DNA of 64,000 nucleotides, taken from Hippasteria phrygiana. Taxonomy: Eukaryota; Echinodermata; Asteroidea; Valvatida; Goniasteridae. A program made the translations under genes and the position numbers. Below are positions 39,978 through 55,400 of the stretch, in pieces. The stretch lies in the NCBI GenBank assembly GCA_037893225.1, contig JAZGUH010000323.1, positions 1,984,001-2,048,000 on the forward strand, written 5' to 3'. The notes under the pieces were generated by a model. It was not told the DNA's origin. It saw nothing but the letters and a program-made list of their open reading frames with translations, and made no database searches. Position 1 is the stretch's first letter. Every line of letters starts with the position of its first letter.

Positions 39978-42680
39978 TTGCATGAAATATCAACCAAATG
40001 CAGAAATTTTGACATGTATGGATAGCTTAGATCTGGCGCTACATGTTGCAATCATCGGCGGCTTCTTAGAGTTAACACTTGTGGAGAAAATTCAAACCTC
40101 GCAATGTTTATTTTCTTTCCTTATACCATCTGTGTGCATATTACCGTCTATTTATTGCTCCATGCATGTCAAATTCCCTGGGGTATGGACTTGCTTTACT
40201 CATTCATAATTGCATGAAATATCACCCAAATGCAGTAATTTTGACATGTATGTATAGCTTAGATCTGGCGCTACATGTTGCAATCATCGGCGGCTTCCTA
40301 GAGTTCAAACTTGTGGAGAAGATTCAAACCTCGCAATGTTTATTTTCTTTCCGGCCACCATCTGTGTGCATATTACCTTTTATTTATTGCTCCATGCCTG
40401 TCAAATTCCCTGGGGTATGGACTTGCTTCACTCATTCATAATTGCATGAAATATCAACCAAATGAAGTAATTTTGACATGTATGGATAGCTTAGATCTGG
40501 CGCTACATGTTGCAATTATCGGCGGCTTCTTAGAGTTAAAACTTGTGGAGAAAATTCAAACCTCACAATGTTTATTTTCTTTCCGGCCAACATCTGTGTA
40601 CATATTACCGTCTATTTATTGCTCCATGCATGTCAAATTCCCTGGGGTATGGACTCGCTTTACTCATTCATAATTGCATGAAATATCAACCAAATGCAGT
40701 AATTTTGACATGTATGTATAGCTTAGATCTGGCGCTACATGTTGCAATCATCGGCGGCTTCCTAGAGTTAAAACTTGTGGAGAAAATTCAAACCTCGCAA
40801 TGTTTATTTTCTTTCCGGCCAACATCTGTGTACATATTACCTTCTATTTATTGCTCCATGCATGTCAAATTCCCTGGGGTATGGACTTGCTTTATTCATT
40901 CATAATTGCATGAAATATCAACCAAATGCAGTAATTTTGACATGTATGGATAGCTTAGATCTGGCGCTACATGTTGCAATCATCGGCGGCTTCTTAGAGT
41001 TAAAACGTGTGGAGAAAATTCAAACCTCGCCATGTTTATTTTCTTTCCGGCCAACATCTGTGTACATATTACCGTCTATTTATTGCTCCATGCATGTCAA
41101 ATTCCCTGGGGTATGGACTTGCTTTACTCATTCATAATTGCATGAAATATCACCCAAATGCAGTAATTTTGACATGTATGTATAGCTTAGATCTGGCGCT
41201 ACATGTTGCAATCATCGGCGGCTTCCTAGAGTTAAAACTTGTGGAGAAAATTCAAACCTCGCAATGTTTATTTTCTTTCCGGCCAACATCTGTGTACATA
41301 TTACCTTCTATTTATTGCTCCATGCATGTCAAATTCCCTGGGGTATTGACTTGCTTTATTCATTCATAATTGCATGAAATATCAACCAAATGCAGAAATT
41401 TTGACATGTATGGATAGCTTAGATCTGGCGCTACATGTTGCAATCATCGGCGGCTTCTTAGAGTTAACACTTGTGGAGAAAATTCAAACCTCGCAATGTT
41501 TATTTTCTTTCCTTATACCATCTGTGTGCATATTACCGTCTATTTATTGCTCCATGCATGTCAAATTCCCTGGGGTATGGACTTGCTTTACTCATTCATA
41601 ATTGCATGAAATATCACCCAAATGCAGTAATTTTGACATGTATGTATAGCTTAGATCTGGCGCTACATGTTGCAATCATCGGCGGCTTCCTAGAGTTCAA
41701 ACTTGTGGAGAAGATTCAAACCTCGCAATGTTTATTTTCTTTCCGGCCACCATCTGTGTGCATATTACCTTTTATTTATTGCTCCATGCCTGTCAAATTC
41801 CCTGGGGTATGGACTTGCTTCACTCATTCATAATTGCATGAAATATCAACCAAATGAAGTAATTTTGACATGTATGGATAGCTTAGATCTGGCGCTACAT
41901 GTTGCAATTATCGGCGGCTTCTTAGAGTTAAAACTTGTGGAGAAAATTCAAACCTCACAATGTTTATTTTCTTTCCGGCCAACATCTGTGTACATATTAC
42001 CGTCTATTTATTGCTCCATGCATGTCAAATTCCCTGGGGTATGGACTCGCTTTACTCATTCATAATTGCATGAAATATCAACCAAATGCAGTAATTTTGA
42101 CATGTATGTATAGCTTAGATCTGGCGCTACATGTTGCAATCATCGGCGGCTTCCTAGAGTTAAAACTTGTGGAGAAAATTCAAACCTCGCAATGTTTATT
42201 TTCTTTCCGGCCAACATCTGTGTACATATTACCTTCTATTTATTGCTCCATGCATGTCAAATTCCCTGGGGTATGGACTTGCTTTATTCATTCATAATTG
42301 CATGAAATATCAACCAAATGCAGTAATTTTGACATGTATGGATAGCTTAGATCTGGCGCTACATGTTGCAATCATCGGCGGCTTCTTAGAGTTAAAACGT
42401 GTGGAGAAAATTCAAACCTCGCCATGTTTATTTTCTTTCCGGCCAACATCTGTGTACATATTACCGTCTATTTATTGCTCCATGCATGTCAAATTCCCTG
42501 GGGTATGGACTTGCTTTACTCATTCATAATTGCATGAAATATCACCCAAATGCAGTAATTTTGACATGTATGTATAGCTTAGATCTGGCGCTACATGTTG
42601 CAATCATCGGCGGCTTCCTAGAGTTAAAACTTGTGGAGAAAATTCAAACCTCGCAATGTTTATTTTCTTTCCGGCCACCA
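39978..42680 (+). repeat. 6-mer HOR (1392 bp), two tandem copies
   Basis: Copies start at 39978 and 41370, and the preceding monomers 39746 and 41138 both end GGTATTGACTT. Shared private markers at 1392 = 6 x 232 are GGAGAAGATTC (near 40317 and 41709), TTGCTTCACTC (near 40425 and 41817) and GGCTTCATTA-free ATCACCC heads (40210 and 41602). The match ends inside monomer 42530 at CGGCCAAC versus CGGCCACC. Confidence 0.85.
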
Positions 42681-42993
42681 TCTGTGTGCATATTACCTTT
42701 TATTTATTGCTCCATGCCTGTCAAATTCCCTGGGGTATGGACTTGCTTTACTCATTCATAATTGCATGAAATATCAACCAAATGAAGTAATTTTGACATG
42801 TATGGATAGCTTAGATCTGGCGCTACATGTTGCAATTATCGGCGGCTTCTTAGAGTTAAAACTTGTGGAGAAAATTCAAACCTCGCAATGTTTATTTTCT
42901 TTCCGGCCAACATCTGTGTGCATATTACCTTCTATGTATTGCTCCATGCCTGTCAAATTCCCTGGGGTATGGACTTGCTTTACTCATTCATAA
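42681..42993 (+). repeat. Junction before the 14-mer family
   Basis: This covers the end of monomer 42530 and monomer 42762. The latter has the ATGAAGTAA head, GTTAAAAC and a private CTATGTATTG near 42932, a change also seen in the 230-bp monomer at 38124. Confidence 0.6.
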
Positions 42994-45900
42994 TTGCATG
43001 AAATATCAACCAAATGCAGTAATTTTGACATGTATGGATAGCTTAGATCTGGCGCTACATGTTGCAATCATCGGCGGCTTCTTAGAGTTAACACTTGTGG
43101 AGAAAATTCAAACCTCGCAATGTTTATTTTCTTTCCTTATACCATCTGTGTGCATATTACCTTTTATTTATTGCTCCGTGCCTGTCAAATTCCCTGGGGT
43201 ATGGACTTGCTTTACTCATTCATAATTGCATGAATTATCAACCAAATGCAGTAATTTTGACATGTATGGATAGCTTAGATCTGGCGCTACATGTTGCAAT
43301 CATCGGCGGCTTCTTAGAGTTAAAACGTGTGGAGAAAATTCGAACCTCGCCATGTTTATTTTCTTTCCGGCCAACATCTGTGTACATATTACCTTCTATT
43401 TATTGCTCCATGCATGTCAAATTCCCTGGGGTATGGACTTGCTTTACTCATTCATAATTGCATGAAATATCACCCAAATGCAGTAATTTTGACATGTATG
43501 TATAGCTTAGATCTGGCGCTACATGTTGCAATCATCGGCGGCTTCTTAGAGTTCAAACTTGTGGAGAAAATTCAAACCTCGCAATGTTTATTTTCTTTCC
43601 GGCCAACATCTGTGTACATATTAAATTCTATTTATTGCTCCATGCCTGTCAAATTCCCTGGGGTATGACTTGCTTTACTCATTCATAATTGCATGAAATA
43701 TCAATCAAATACAGTAATTTTGACATGTATGTATAGCTTAGATCTGGCGCTACATGTTGCAATCATCGGCGGCTTCTTAGAGTTAACACTTGTGGAGAAA
43801 ATTCAAACCTCGCAATGTTTATTTTCTTTCCTTATACCATCTGTGTGCATATTACCTTTTATTTATTGCTCCATGCCTGTCAAATTCCCTGGGGTATGGA
43901 CTTGCTTTACTCATTCATAATTGCATGAAATATCAACCAAATGCAGTAATTTTGACATGTATGGATAGCTTAGATCTGGCGCTACATGTTGCAATCATCG
44001 GCGGCTTCTTAGAGTTAAAACGTGTGGAGAAAATTCAAACCTCGCCATGTTTATTTTCTTTCCGGCCAACATCTGTGTACATATTACCTTCTATTTATTG
44101 CTCCATGCATGTCAAATTCCCTGGGGTATGGACTTGCTTTACTCATTCATAATTGCATGAAATATCACCCAAATGCAGTAATTTTGACATGTATGTATAG
44201 CTTAGATCTGGCGCTACATGTTGCAATCATCGGCGGCTTCTTAGAGTTCAAACTTGTGGAGAAAATTCAAACCTCGCAATGTTTATTTTCTTTCCGGCCA
44301 ACATCTGTGTGCATATTACCTTCTATTTATTGCTCCATGCCTGTCAAATTCCCTGGGGTATGACTTGCTTTACTCATTCATAATTGCATGAAATATCAAT
44401 CAAATACAGTAATTTTGACATGTATGGATAGCTTAGATTTGGCGCTACATGTTGCAATTATCGGCGGCTTCTTAGAGTTAACACTTGTGGAGAAAATTCA
44501 AACCTCGCAATGTTTATTTTCTTTCCGGCCACCATCTGTGTGCATATTACCTTTTATTTATTGCTCCATGCCTGTCAAATTCCCTGGGGTATGGACTTGC
44601 TTTACTCATTCATAATTGCATGAAATATCAACCAAATGAAGTAATTTTGACATGTATGGATAGCTTAGATCTGGCGCTACATGTTGCAATCATCGGCGGC
44701 TTCTTAGAGTTCAAACTTGTGGAGAAAATTCAAACCTCACAATGTTTATTTTCTTTCCGGCCAACATCTGTGTACATATTACCGTCTATTTATTGCTCCA
44801 TGCATGTCAAATTCCCCGGGGTATGGACTCGCTTTACTCATTCATAATTGCATGAAATATCAACCAAATGCAGTAATTTTGACATGTATGTATAGCTTAG
44901 ATCTGGCGCTACATGTTGCAATCATCGGCGGCTTCCTAGAGTTAAAACTTGTGGAGAAAATTCAAACCTCGCAATGTTTATTTTCTTTCCGGCCAACATC
45001 TGTGTACATATTACCTTCTATTTATTGCTCCATGCATGTCAAATTCCCTGGGGTATGGACTTGCTTTATTCATTCATAATTGCATGAAATATCAACCAAA
45101 TGCAGTAATTTTGACATGTATGGATAGCTTAGATCTGGCGCTACATGTTGCAATTATCGGCGGCTTCTTAGAGTTAAAACTTGTGGAGAAAATTCAAACC
45201 TCGCAATGTTTATTTTCTTTCCGGCCAACATCTGTGTGCATATTACCTTCTATTTATTGCTCCATGCCTGTCAAATTCCCTGGGGTATGGACTTGCTTTA
45301 CTCATTCATAATTGCATGAAATATCACCCAAATGCAGTAATTTTGACATGTATGTATAGCTTAGATCTGGCGCTACATGTTGCAATCATCGGCGGCTTCC
45401 TAGAGTTAAAACTTGTGGAGAAAATTCAAACCTCGCAATGTTTATTTTCTTTCCGGCCACCATCTGTGTGCATATTACCTTTTATTTATTGCTCCATGCC
45501 TGTCAAATTCCCTGGGGTATGGACTTGCTTTACTCATTCATAATTGCATGAAATATCAACCAAATGAAGTAATTTTGACATGTATGGATAGCTTAGATCT
45601 GGCGCTACATGTTGCAATTATCGGCGGCTTCTTAGAGTTAAAACTTGTGGAGAAAATTCAAACCTCGCAATGTTTATTTTCTTTCCGGCCAACATCTGTG
45701 TGCATATTACCTTCTATTTATTGCTCCATGTCTGTCAAATTCCCTGGGGTATGGACTTGCTTTACTCATTCATAATTGCATGAAATATCAACCAAATGCA
45801 GTAATTTTGACATGTATGGATAGCTTAGATCTGGCGCTACATGTTGCAATCATCGGCGGCTTCTTAGAGTTCAAACTTGTGGAGAAAATTCAAACCTCGC

Positions 45901-48900
45901 CATGTTTATTTTCTTTCCGGCCAACATCTGTGTACATATTACCGTCTATTTATTGCTCCATGCATGTCAAATTCCCTGGGGTATGGACTTGCTTTACTCA
46001 TTCATAATTGCATGAAATATCAACCAAATGCAGTAATTTTGACATGTATGTATAGCTTAGATCTGGCGCTACATGTTGCAATCATCGGCGGCTTCCTAGA
46101 GTTAAAACTTGTGGAGAAAATTCAAACCTCGCAATGTTTATTTTCTTTCCGGCCAACATCTGTGTACATATTACCTTCTATTTATTGCTCCATGCATGTC
46201 AAATTCCCTGGGGTATGGACTTGCTTTATTCATTCATAATTGCATGAAATATCAACCAAATGCAGTAATTTTGACATGTATGGATAGCTTAGATCTGGCG
46301 CTACATGTTGCAATCATCGGCGGCTTCTTAGAGTTAACACTTGTGGAGAAAATTCAAACCTCGCAATGTTTATTTTCTTTCCTTATACCATCTGTGTGCA
46401 TATTACCTTTTATTTATTGCTCCGTGCCTGTCAAATTCCCTGGGGTATGGACTTGCTTTACTCATTCATAATTGCATGAATTATCAACCAAATGCAGTAA
46501 TTTTGACATGTATGGATAGCTTAGATCTGGCGCTACATGTTGCAATCATCGGCGGCTTCTTAGAGTTAAAACGTGTGGAGAAAATTCGAACCTCGCCATG
46601 TTTATTTTCTTTCCGGCCAACATCTGTGTACATATTACCTTCTATTTATTGCTCCATGCATGTCAAATTCCCTGGGGTATGGACTTGCTTTACTCATTCA
46701 TAATTGCATGAAATATCACCCAAATGCAGTAATTTTGACATGTATGTATAGCTTAGATCTGGCGCTACATGTTGCAATCATCGGCGGCTTCTTAGAGTTC
46801 AAACTTGTGGAGAAAATTCAAACCTCGCAATGTTTATTTTCTTTCCGGCCAACATCTGTGTACATATTAAATTCTATTTATTGCTCCATGCCTGTCAAAT
46901 TCCCTGGGGTATGACTTGCTTTACTCATTCATAATTGCATGAAATATCAATCAAATACAGTAATTTTGACATGTATGGATAGCTTAGATCTGGCGCTACA
47001 TGTTGCAATCATCGGCGGCTTCTTAGAGTTAACACTTGTGGAGAAAATTCAAACCTCGCAATGTTTATTTTCTTTCCTTATACCATCTGTGTGCATATTA
47101 CCTTTTATTTATTGCTCCATGCCTGTCAAATTCCCTGGGGTATGGACTTGCTTTACTCATTCATAATTGCATGAAATATCAACCAAATGCAGTAATTTTG
47201 ACATGTATGGATAGCTTAGATCTGGCGCTACATGTTGCAATCATCGGCGGCTTCTTAGAGTTAAAACGTGTGGAGAAAATTCAAACCTCGCCATGTTTAT
47301 TTTCTTTCCGGCCAACATCTGTGTACATATTACCTTCTATTTATTGCTCCATGCATGTCAAATTCCCTGGGGTATGGACTTGCTTTACTCATTCATAATT
47401 GCATGAAATATCACCCAAATGCAGTAATTTTGACATGTATGTATAGCTTAGATCTGGCGCTACATGTTGCAATCATCGGCGGCTTCTTAGAGTTAAAACT
47501 TGTGGAGAAAATTCAAACCTCGCAATGTTTATTTTCTTTCCGGCCAACATCTGTGTGCATATTACCTTCTATTTATTGCTCCATGCCTGTCAAATTCCCT
47601 GGGGTATGACTTGCTTTACTCATTCATAATTGCATGAAATATCAATCAAATACAGTAATTTTGACATGTATGGATAGCTTAGATCTGGCGCTACATGTTG
47701 CAATTATCGGCGGCTTCTTAGAGTTAACACTTGTGGAGAAAATTCAAACCTCGCAATGTTTATTTTCTTTCCGGCCACCATCTGTGTGCATATTACCTTT
47801 TATTTATTGCTCCATGCCTGTCAAATTCCCTGGGGTATGGACTTGCTTTACTCATTCATAATTGCATGAAATATCAACCAAATGAAGTAATTTTGACATG
47901 TATGGATAGCTTAGATCTGGCGCTACATGTTGCAATCATCGGCGGCTTCTTAGAGTTCAAACTTGTGGAGAAAATTCAAACCTCACAATGTTTATTTTCT
48001 TTCCGGCCAACATCTGTGTACATATTACCGTCTATTTATTGCTCCATGCATGTCAAATTCCCCGGGGTATGGACTCGCTTTACTCATTCATAATTGCATG
48101 AAATATCAACCAAATGCAGTAATTTTGACATGTATGTATAGCTTAGATCTGGCGCTACATGTTGCAATCATCGGCGGCTTCCTAGAGTTAAAACTTGTGG
48201 AGAAAATTCAAACCTCGCAATGTTTATTTTCTTTCCGGCCAACATCTGTGTACATATTACCTTCTATTTATTGCTCCATGCATGTCAAATTCCCTGGGGT
48301 ATGGACTTGCTTTATTCATTCATAATTGCATGAAATATCAACCAAATGCAGTAATTTTGACATGTATGGATAGCTTAGATCTGGCGCTACATGTTGCAAT
48401 TATCGGCGGCTTCTTAGAGTTAAAACTTGTGGAGAAAATTCAAACCTCGCAATGTTTATTTTCTTTCCGGCCAACATCTGTGTGCATATTACCTTCTATT
48501 TATTGCTCCATGCCTGTCAAATTCCCTGGGGTATGGACTTGCTTTACTCATTCATAATTGCATGAAATATCACCCAAATGCAGTAATTTTGACATGTATG
48601 TATAGCTTAGATCTGGCGCTACATGTTGCAATCATCGGCGGCTTCCTAGAGTTAAAACTTGTGGAGAAAATTCAAACCTCGCAATGTTTATTTTCTTTCC
48701 GGCCACCATCTGTGTGCATATTACCTTTTATTTATTGCTCCATGCCTGTCAAATTCCCTGGGGTATGGACTTGCTTTACTCATTCATAATTGCATGAAAT
48801 ATCAACCAAATGAAGTAATTTTGACATGTATGGATAGCTTAGATCTGGCGCTACATGTTGCAATTATCGGCGGCTTCTTAGAGTTAAAACTTGTGGAGAA

Positions 48901-49485
48901 AATTCAAACCTCGCAATGTTTATTTTCTTTCCGGCCAACATCTGTGTGCATATTACCTTCTATTTATTGCTCCATGCCTGTCAAATTCCCTGGGGTATGG
49001 ACTTGCTTTACTCATTCATAATTGCATGAAATATCAACCAAATGCAGTAATTTTGACATGTATGGATAGCTTAGATCTGGCGCTACATGTTGCAATCATC
49101 GGCGGCTTCTTAGAGTTCAAACTTGTGGAGAAAATTCAAACCTCGCCATGTTTATTTTCTTTCCGGCCAACATCTGTGTACATATTACCGTCTATTTATT
49201 GCTCCATGCATGTCAAATTCCCTGGGGTATGGACTTGCTTTACTCATTCATAATTGCATGAAATATCAACCAAATGCAGTAATTTTGACATGTATGTATA
49301 GCTTAGATCTGGCGCTACATGTTGCAATCATCGGCGGCTTCCTAGAGTTAAAACTTGTGGAGAAAATTCAAACCTCGCAATGTTTATTTTCTTTCCGGCC
49401 AACATCTGTGTACATATTACCTTCTATTTATTGCTCCATGCATGTCAAATTCCCTGGGGTATGGACTTGCTTTATTCATTCATAA
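42994..49485 (+). repeat. 14-mer HOR (3246 bp), two tandem copies
   Basis: Units 42994-46239 and 46240-49485 start with a CTTATACC monomer bearing GCTCCGTGCC. Each is 14 monomers with two 231-bp members (14 x 232 minus 2 = 3246). Shared markers are CATGAATTATC, ATTCGAACC, ATATTAAATTCT and ATTCCCCGGGG. Differences I noted are GTAT versus GGAT (near 43731/46977), GTTCAAAC versus GTTAAAAC (near 44250/47496), GATTTGG versus GATCTGG (near 44438/47684) and ATGTCTGTC versus ATGCCTGTC (near 45730/48976), i.e. a handful in 3.2 kb. Confidence 0.88.
43458..43688 (+). repeat. Exemplar 231-bp monomer with ATATTAAATTCT
   Basis: CATATTACCTTCT is replaced by CATATTAAATTCT (two adjacent changes at about relative 167-168). 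The head is ATCACCCAAATG, and it has GTTCAAAC and TATGACTTGC. It recurs near 46865, 52203, 55215, 56838, 57998 and 61009 and serves as a private tracer of the 14-mer-derived HOR family in the right third of the window. Confidence 0.8.
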
Positions 49486-52400
49486 TTGCATGAAATATCA
49501 ACCAAATGCAGTAATTTTGACATGTATGGATAGCTTAGATCTGGCGCTACATGTTGCAATCATCGGCGGCTTCTTAGAGTTAACACTTGTGGAGAAAATT
49601 CAAACCTCGCAATGTTTATTTTCTTTCCTTATACCATCTGTGTGCATATTACCTTTTATTTATTGCTCCGTGCCTGTCAAATTCCCTGGGGTATGGACTT
49701 GCTTTACTCATTCATAATTGCATGAAATATCAACCAAATGCAGTAATTTTGACATGTATGGATAGCTTAGATCTGGCGCTACATGTTGCAATCATCGGCG
49801 GCTTCTTAGAGTTAAAACGTGTGGAGAAAATTCAAACCTCGCCATGTTTATTTTCTTTCCGGCCAACATCTGTGTACATATTACCTTCTATTTATTGCTC
49901 CATGCATGTCAAATTCCCTGGGGTATGGACTTGCTTTACTCATTCATAATTGCATGAAATATCACCCAAATGCAGTAATTTTGACATGTATGTATAGCTT
50001 AGATCTGGCGCTACATGTTGCAATCATCGGCGGCTTCTTAGAGTTAAAACTTGTGGAGAAAATTCAAACCTCGCAATGTTTATTTTCTTTCCGGCCAACA
50101 TCTGTGTGCATATTACCTTCTATTTATTGCTCCATGCCTGTCAAATTCCCTGGGGTATGACTTGCTTTACTCATTCATAATTGCATGAAATATCAATCAA
50201 ATACAGTAATTTTGACATGTATGGATAGCTTAGATCTGGCGCTACATGTTGCAATTATCGGCGGCTTCTTAGAGTTAACACTTGTGGAGAAAATTCAAAC
50301 CTCGCAATGTTTATTTTCTTTCCGGCCACCATCTGTGTGCATATTACCTTTTATTTATTGCTCCATGCCTGTCAAATTCCCTGGGGTATGGACTTGCTTT
50401 ACTCATTCATAATTGCATGAAATATCAACCAAATGAAGTAATTTTGACATGTATGGATAGCTTAGATCTGGCGCTACATGTTGCAATCATCGGCGGCTTC
50501 TTAGAGTTCAAACTTGTGGAGAAAATTCAAACCTCACAATGTTTATTTTCTTTCCGGCCAACATCTGTGTACATATTACCGTCTATTTATTGCTCCATGC
50601 ATGTCAAATTCCCCGGGGTATGGACTCGCTTTACTCATTCATAATTGCATGAAATATCAACCAAATGCAGTAATTTTGACATGTATGTATAGCTTAGATC
50701 TGGCGCTACATGTTGCAATCATCGGCGGCTTCCTAGAGTTAAAACTTGTGGAGAAAATTCAAACCTCGCAATGTTTATTTTCTTTCCGGCCAACATCTGT
50801 GTACATATTACCTTCTATTTATTGCTCCATGCATGTCAAATTCCCTGGGGTATGGACTTGCTTTATTCATTCATAATTGCATGAAATATCAACCAAATGC
50901 AGTAATTTTGACATGTATGGATAGCTTAGATCTGGCGCTACATGTTGCAATTATCGGCGGCTTCTTAGAGTTAAAACTTGTGGAGAAAATTCAAACCTCG
51001 CAATGTTTATTTTCTTTCCGGCCAACATCTGTGTGCATATTACCTTCTATTTATTGCTCCATGCCTGTCAAATTCCCTGGGGTATGGACTTGCTTTACTC
51101 ATTCATAATTGCATGAAATATCAACCAAATGCAGTAATTTTGACATGTATGGATAGCTTAGATCTGGCGCTACATGTTGCAATCATCGGCGGCTTCTTAG
51201 AGTTCAAACTTGTGGAGAAAATTCAAACCTCGCAATGTTTATTTTCTTTCCGGCCAACATCTGTGTACATATTACCGTCTATTTATTGCTCCATGCATGT
51301 CAAATTCCCTGGGGTATGGACTTGCTTTACTCATTCATAATTGCATGAAATATCAACCAAATGCAGTAATTTTGACATGTATGTATAGCTTAGATCTGGC
51401 GCTACATGTTGCAATCATCGGCGGCTTCCTAGAGTTAAAACTTGTGGAGAAAATTCAAACCTCGCAATGTTTATTTTCTTTCCGGCCAACATCTGTGTAC
51501 ATATTACCTTCTATTTATTGCTCCATGCATGTCAAATTCCCTGGGGTATGGACTTGCTTTATTCATTCATAATTGCATGAAATATCAACCAAATGCAGTA
51601 ATTTTGACATGTATGGATAGCTTAGATCTGGCGCTACATGTTGCAATCATCGGCGGCTTCTTAGAGTTAACACTTGTGGAGAAAATTCAAACCTCGCAAT
51701 GTTTATTTTCTTTCCTTATACCATCTGTGTGCATATTACCTTTTATTTATTGCTCCGTGCCTGTCAAATTCCCTTGGGTATGGACTTGCTTTACTCATTC
51801 ATAATTGCATGAATTATCAACCAAATGCAGTAATTTTGACATGTATGGATAGCTTAGATCTGGCGCTACATGTTGCAATCATCGGCGGCTTCTTAGAGTT
51901 AAAACGTGTGGAGAAAATTCGAACCTCGCCATGTTTATTTTCTTTCCGGCCAACATCTGTGTACATATTACCTTCTATTTATTGCTCCATGCATGTCAAA
52001 TTCCCTGGGGTATGGACTTGCTTTACTCATTCATAATTGCATGAAATATCACCCAAATGCAGTAATTTTGACATGTATGTATAGCTTAGATCTGGCGCTA
52101 CATGTTGCAATCATCGGCGGCTTCTTAGAGTTCAAACTTGTGGAGAAAATTCAAACCTCGCAATGTTTATTTTCTTTCCGGCCAACATCTGTGTACATAT
52201 TAAATTCTATTTATTGCTCCATGCCTGTCAAATTCCCTGGGGTATGACTTGCTTTACTCATTCATAATTGCATGAAATATCAATCAAATACAGTAATTTT
52301 GACATGTATGGATAGCTTAGATCTGGCGCTACATGTTGCAATCATCGGCGGCTTCTTAGAGTTAACACTTGTGGAGAAAATTCAAACCTCGCAATGTTTA

Positions 52401-55400
52401 TTTTCTTTCCTTATACCATCTGTGTGCATATTACCTTTTATTTATTGCTCCATGCCTGTCAAATTCCCTGGGGTATGGACTTGCTTTACTCATTCATAAT
52501 TGCATGAAATATCAACCAAATGCAGTAATTTTGACATGTATGGATAGCTTAGATCAGGCGCTACATGTTGCAATCATCGGCGGCTTCTTAGAGTTAAAAC
52601 GTGTGGAGAAAATTCAAACCTCGCAATGTTTATTTTCTTTCCGGCCAACATCTGTGTACATATTACCTTCTATTTATTGCTCCATGCATGTCAAATTCCC
52701 TGGGGTATGGACTTGCTTTACTCATTCATAATTGCATGAAATATCACCCAAATGCAGTAATTTTGACATGTATGTATAGCTTAGATCTGGCGCTACATGT
52801 TGCAATCATCGGCGGCTTCTTAGAGTTCAAACTTGTGGAGAAAATTCAAACCTCGCAATGTTTATTTTCTTTCCGGCCAACATCTGTGTGCATATTACCT
52901 TCTATTTATTGCTCCATGCCTGTCAAATTCCCTGGGGTATGACTTGCTTTACTCATTCATAATTGCATGAAATATCAATCAAATACAGTAATTTTGACAT
53001 GTATGGATAGCTTAGATCTGGCGCTACATGTTGCAATTATCGGCGGCTTCTTAGAGTTAACACTTGTGGAGAAAATTCAAACCTCGCAATGTTTATTTTC
53101 TTTCCGGCCACCATCTGTGTGCATATTACCTTTTATTTATTGCTCCATGCCTGTCAAATTCCCTGGGGTATGGACTTGCTTTACTCATTCATAATTGCAT
53201 GAAATATCAACCAAATGAAGTAATTTTGACATGTATGGATAGCTTAGATCTGGCGCTACATGTTGCAGTCATCGGCGGCTTCTTAGAGTTCAAACTTGTG
53301 GAGAAAATTCAAACCTCACAATGTTTATTTTCTTTCCGGCCAACATCTGTGTACATATTACCGTCTATTTATTGCTCCATGCATGTCAAATTCCCCGGGG
53401 TATGGACTCGCTTTACTCATTCATAATTGCATGAAATATCAACCAAATGCAGTAATTTTGACATGTATGTATAGCTTAGATCTGGCGCTACATGTTGCAA
53501 TCATCGGCGGCTTCCTAGAGTTAAAACTTGTGGAGAAAATTCAAACCTCGCAATGTTTATTTTCTTTCCGGCCAACATCTGTGTGCATATTACCTTCTAT
53601 TTATTGCTCCATGCCTGTCAAATTCCCTGGGGTATGGACTTGCTTTACTCATTCATAATTGCATGAAATATCAACCAAATGCAGTAATTTTGACATGTAT
53701 GTATAGCTTAGATCTGGCGCTACATGTTGCAATCATCGGCGGCTTCCTAGAGTTAAAACTTGTGGAGAAAATTCAAACCTCGCAATGTTTATTTTCTTTC
53801 CGGCCAACATCTGTGTACATATTACCTTCTATTTATTGCTCCATGCATGTCAAATTCCCTGGGGTATGGACTTGCTTTATTCATTCATAATTGCATGAAA
53901 TATCAACCAAATGCAGTAATTTTGACATGTATGGATAGCTTAGATCTGGCGCTACATGTTGCAATTATCGGCGGCTTCTTAGAGTTAAAACTTGTGGAGA
54001 AAATTCAAACCTCGCAATGTTTATTTTCTTTCCGGCCAACATCTGTGTGCATATTACCTTCTATTTATTGCTCCATGCCTGTCAAATTCCCTGGGGTATG
54101 GACTTGCTTTACTCATTCATAATTGCATGAAATATCAACCAAATGCAGTAATTTTGACATGTATGTATAGCTTAGATCTGGCGCTACATGTTGCAATCAT
54201 CGGCGGCTTCTTAGAGTTCAAACTTGTGGAGAAAATTCAAACCTCGCCATGTTTATTTTCTTTCCGGCCAACATCTGTGTACATATTACCGTCTATTTAT
54301 TGCTCCATGCATGTCAAATTCCCTGGGGTATGGACTTGCTTTACTCATTCATAATTGCATGAAATATCAACCAAATGCAGTAATTTTGACATGTATGTAT
54401 AGCTTAGATCTGGCGCTACATGTTGCAATCATCGGCGGCTTCCTAGAGTTAAAACTTGTGGAGAAAATTCAAACCTCGCAATGTTTATTTTCTTTCCGGC
54501 CAACATCTGTGTACATATTACCTTCTATTTATTGCTCCATGCATGTCAAATTCCCTGGGGTATGGACTTGCTTTATTCATTCATAATTGCATGAAATATC
54601 AACCAAATGCAGTAATTTTGACATGTATGGATAGCTTAGATCTGGCGCTACATGTTGCAATCATCGGCGGCTTCTTAGAGTTAACACTTGTGGAGAAAAT
54701 TCAAACCTCGCAATGTTTATTGTCTTTCCTTATACCATCTGTGTGCATATTACCTTTTATTTATTGCTCCGTGCCTGTCAAATTCCCTGGGGTATGGACT
54801 TGCTTTACTCATTCATAATTGCATGAATTATCAACCAAATGCAGTAATTTTGACATGTATGGATAGCTTAGATCTGGCGCTACATGTTGCAATCATCGGC
54901 GGCTTCTTAGAGTTAAAACGTGTGGAGAAAATTCGAACCTCGCCATGTTTATTTTCTTTCCGGCCAACATCTGTGTACATATTACCTTCTATTTATTGCT
55001 CCATGCATGTCAAATTCCCTGGGGTATGGACTTGCTTTACTCATTCATAATTGCATGAAATATCACCCAAATGCAGTAATTTTGACATGTATGTATAGCT
55101 TAGATCTGGCGCTACATGTTGCAATCATCGGCGGCTTCTTAGAGTTCAAACTTGTGGAGAAAATTCAAACCTCGCAATGTTTATTTTCTTTCCGGCCAAC
55201 ATCTGTGTACATATTAAATTCTATTTATTGCTCCATGCCTGTCAAATTCCCTGGGGTATGACTTGCTTTACTCATTCATAATTGCATGAAATATCAATCA
55301 AATACAGTAATTTTGACATGTATGTATAGCTTAGATCTGGCGCTACATGTTGCAATCATCGGCGGCTTCTTAGAGTTAAAACTTGTGGAGAAAATTCAAA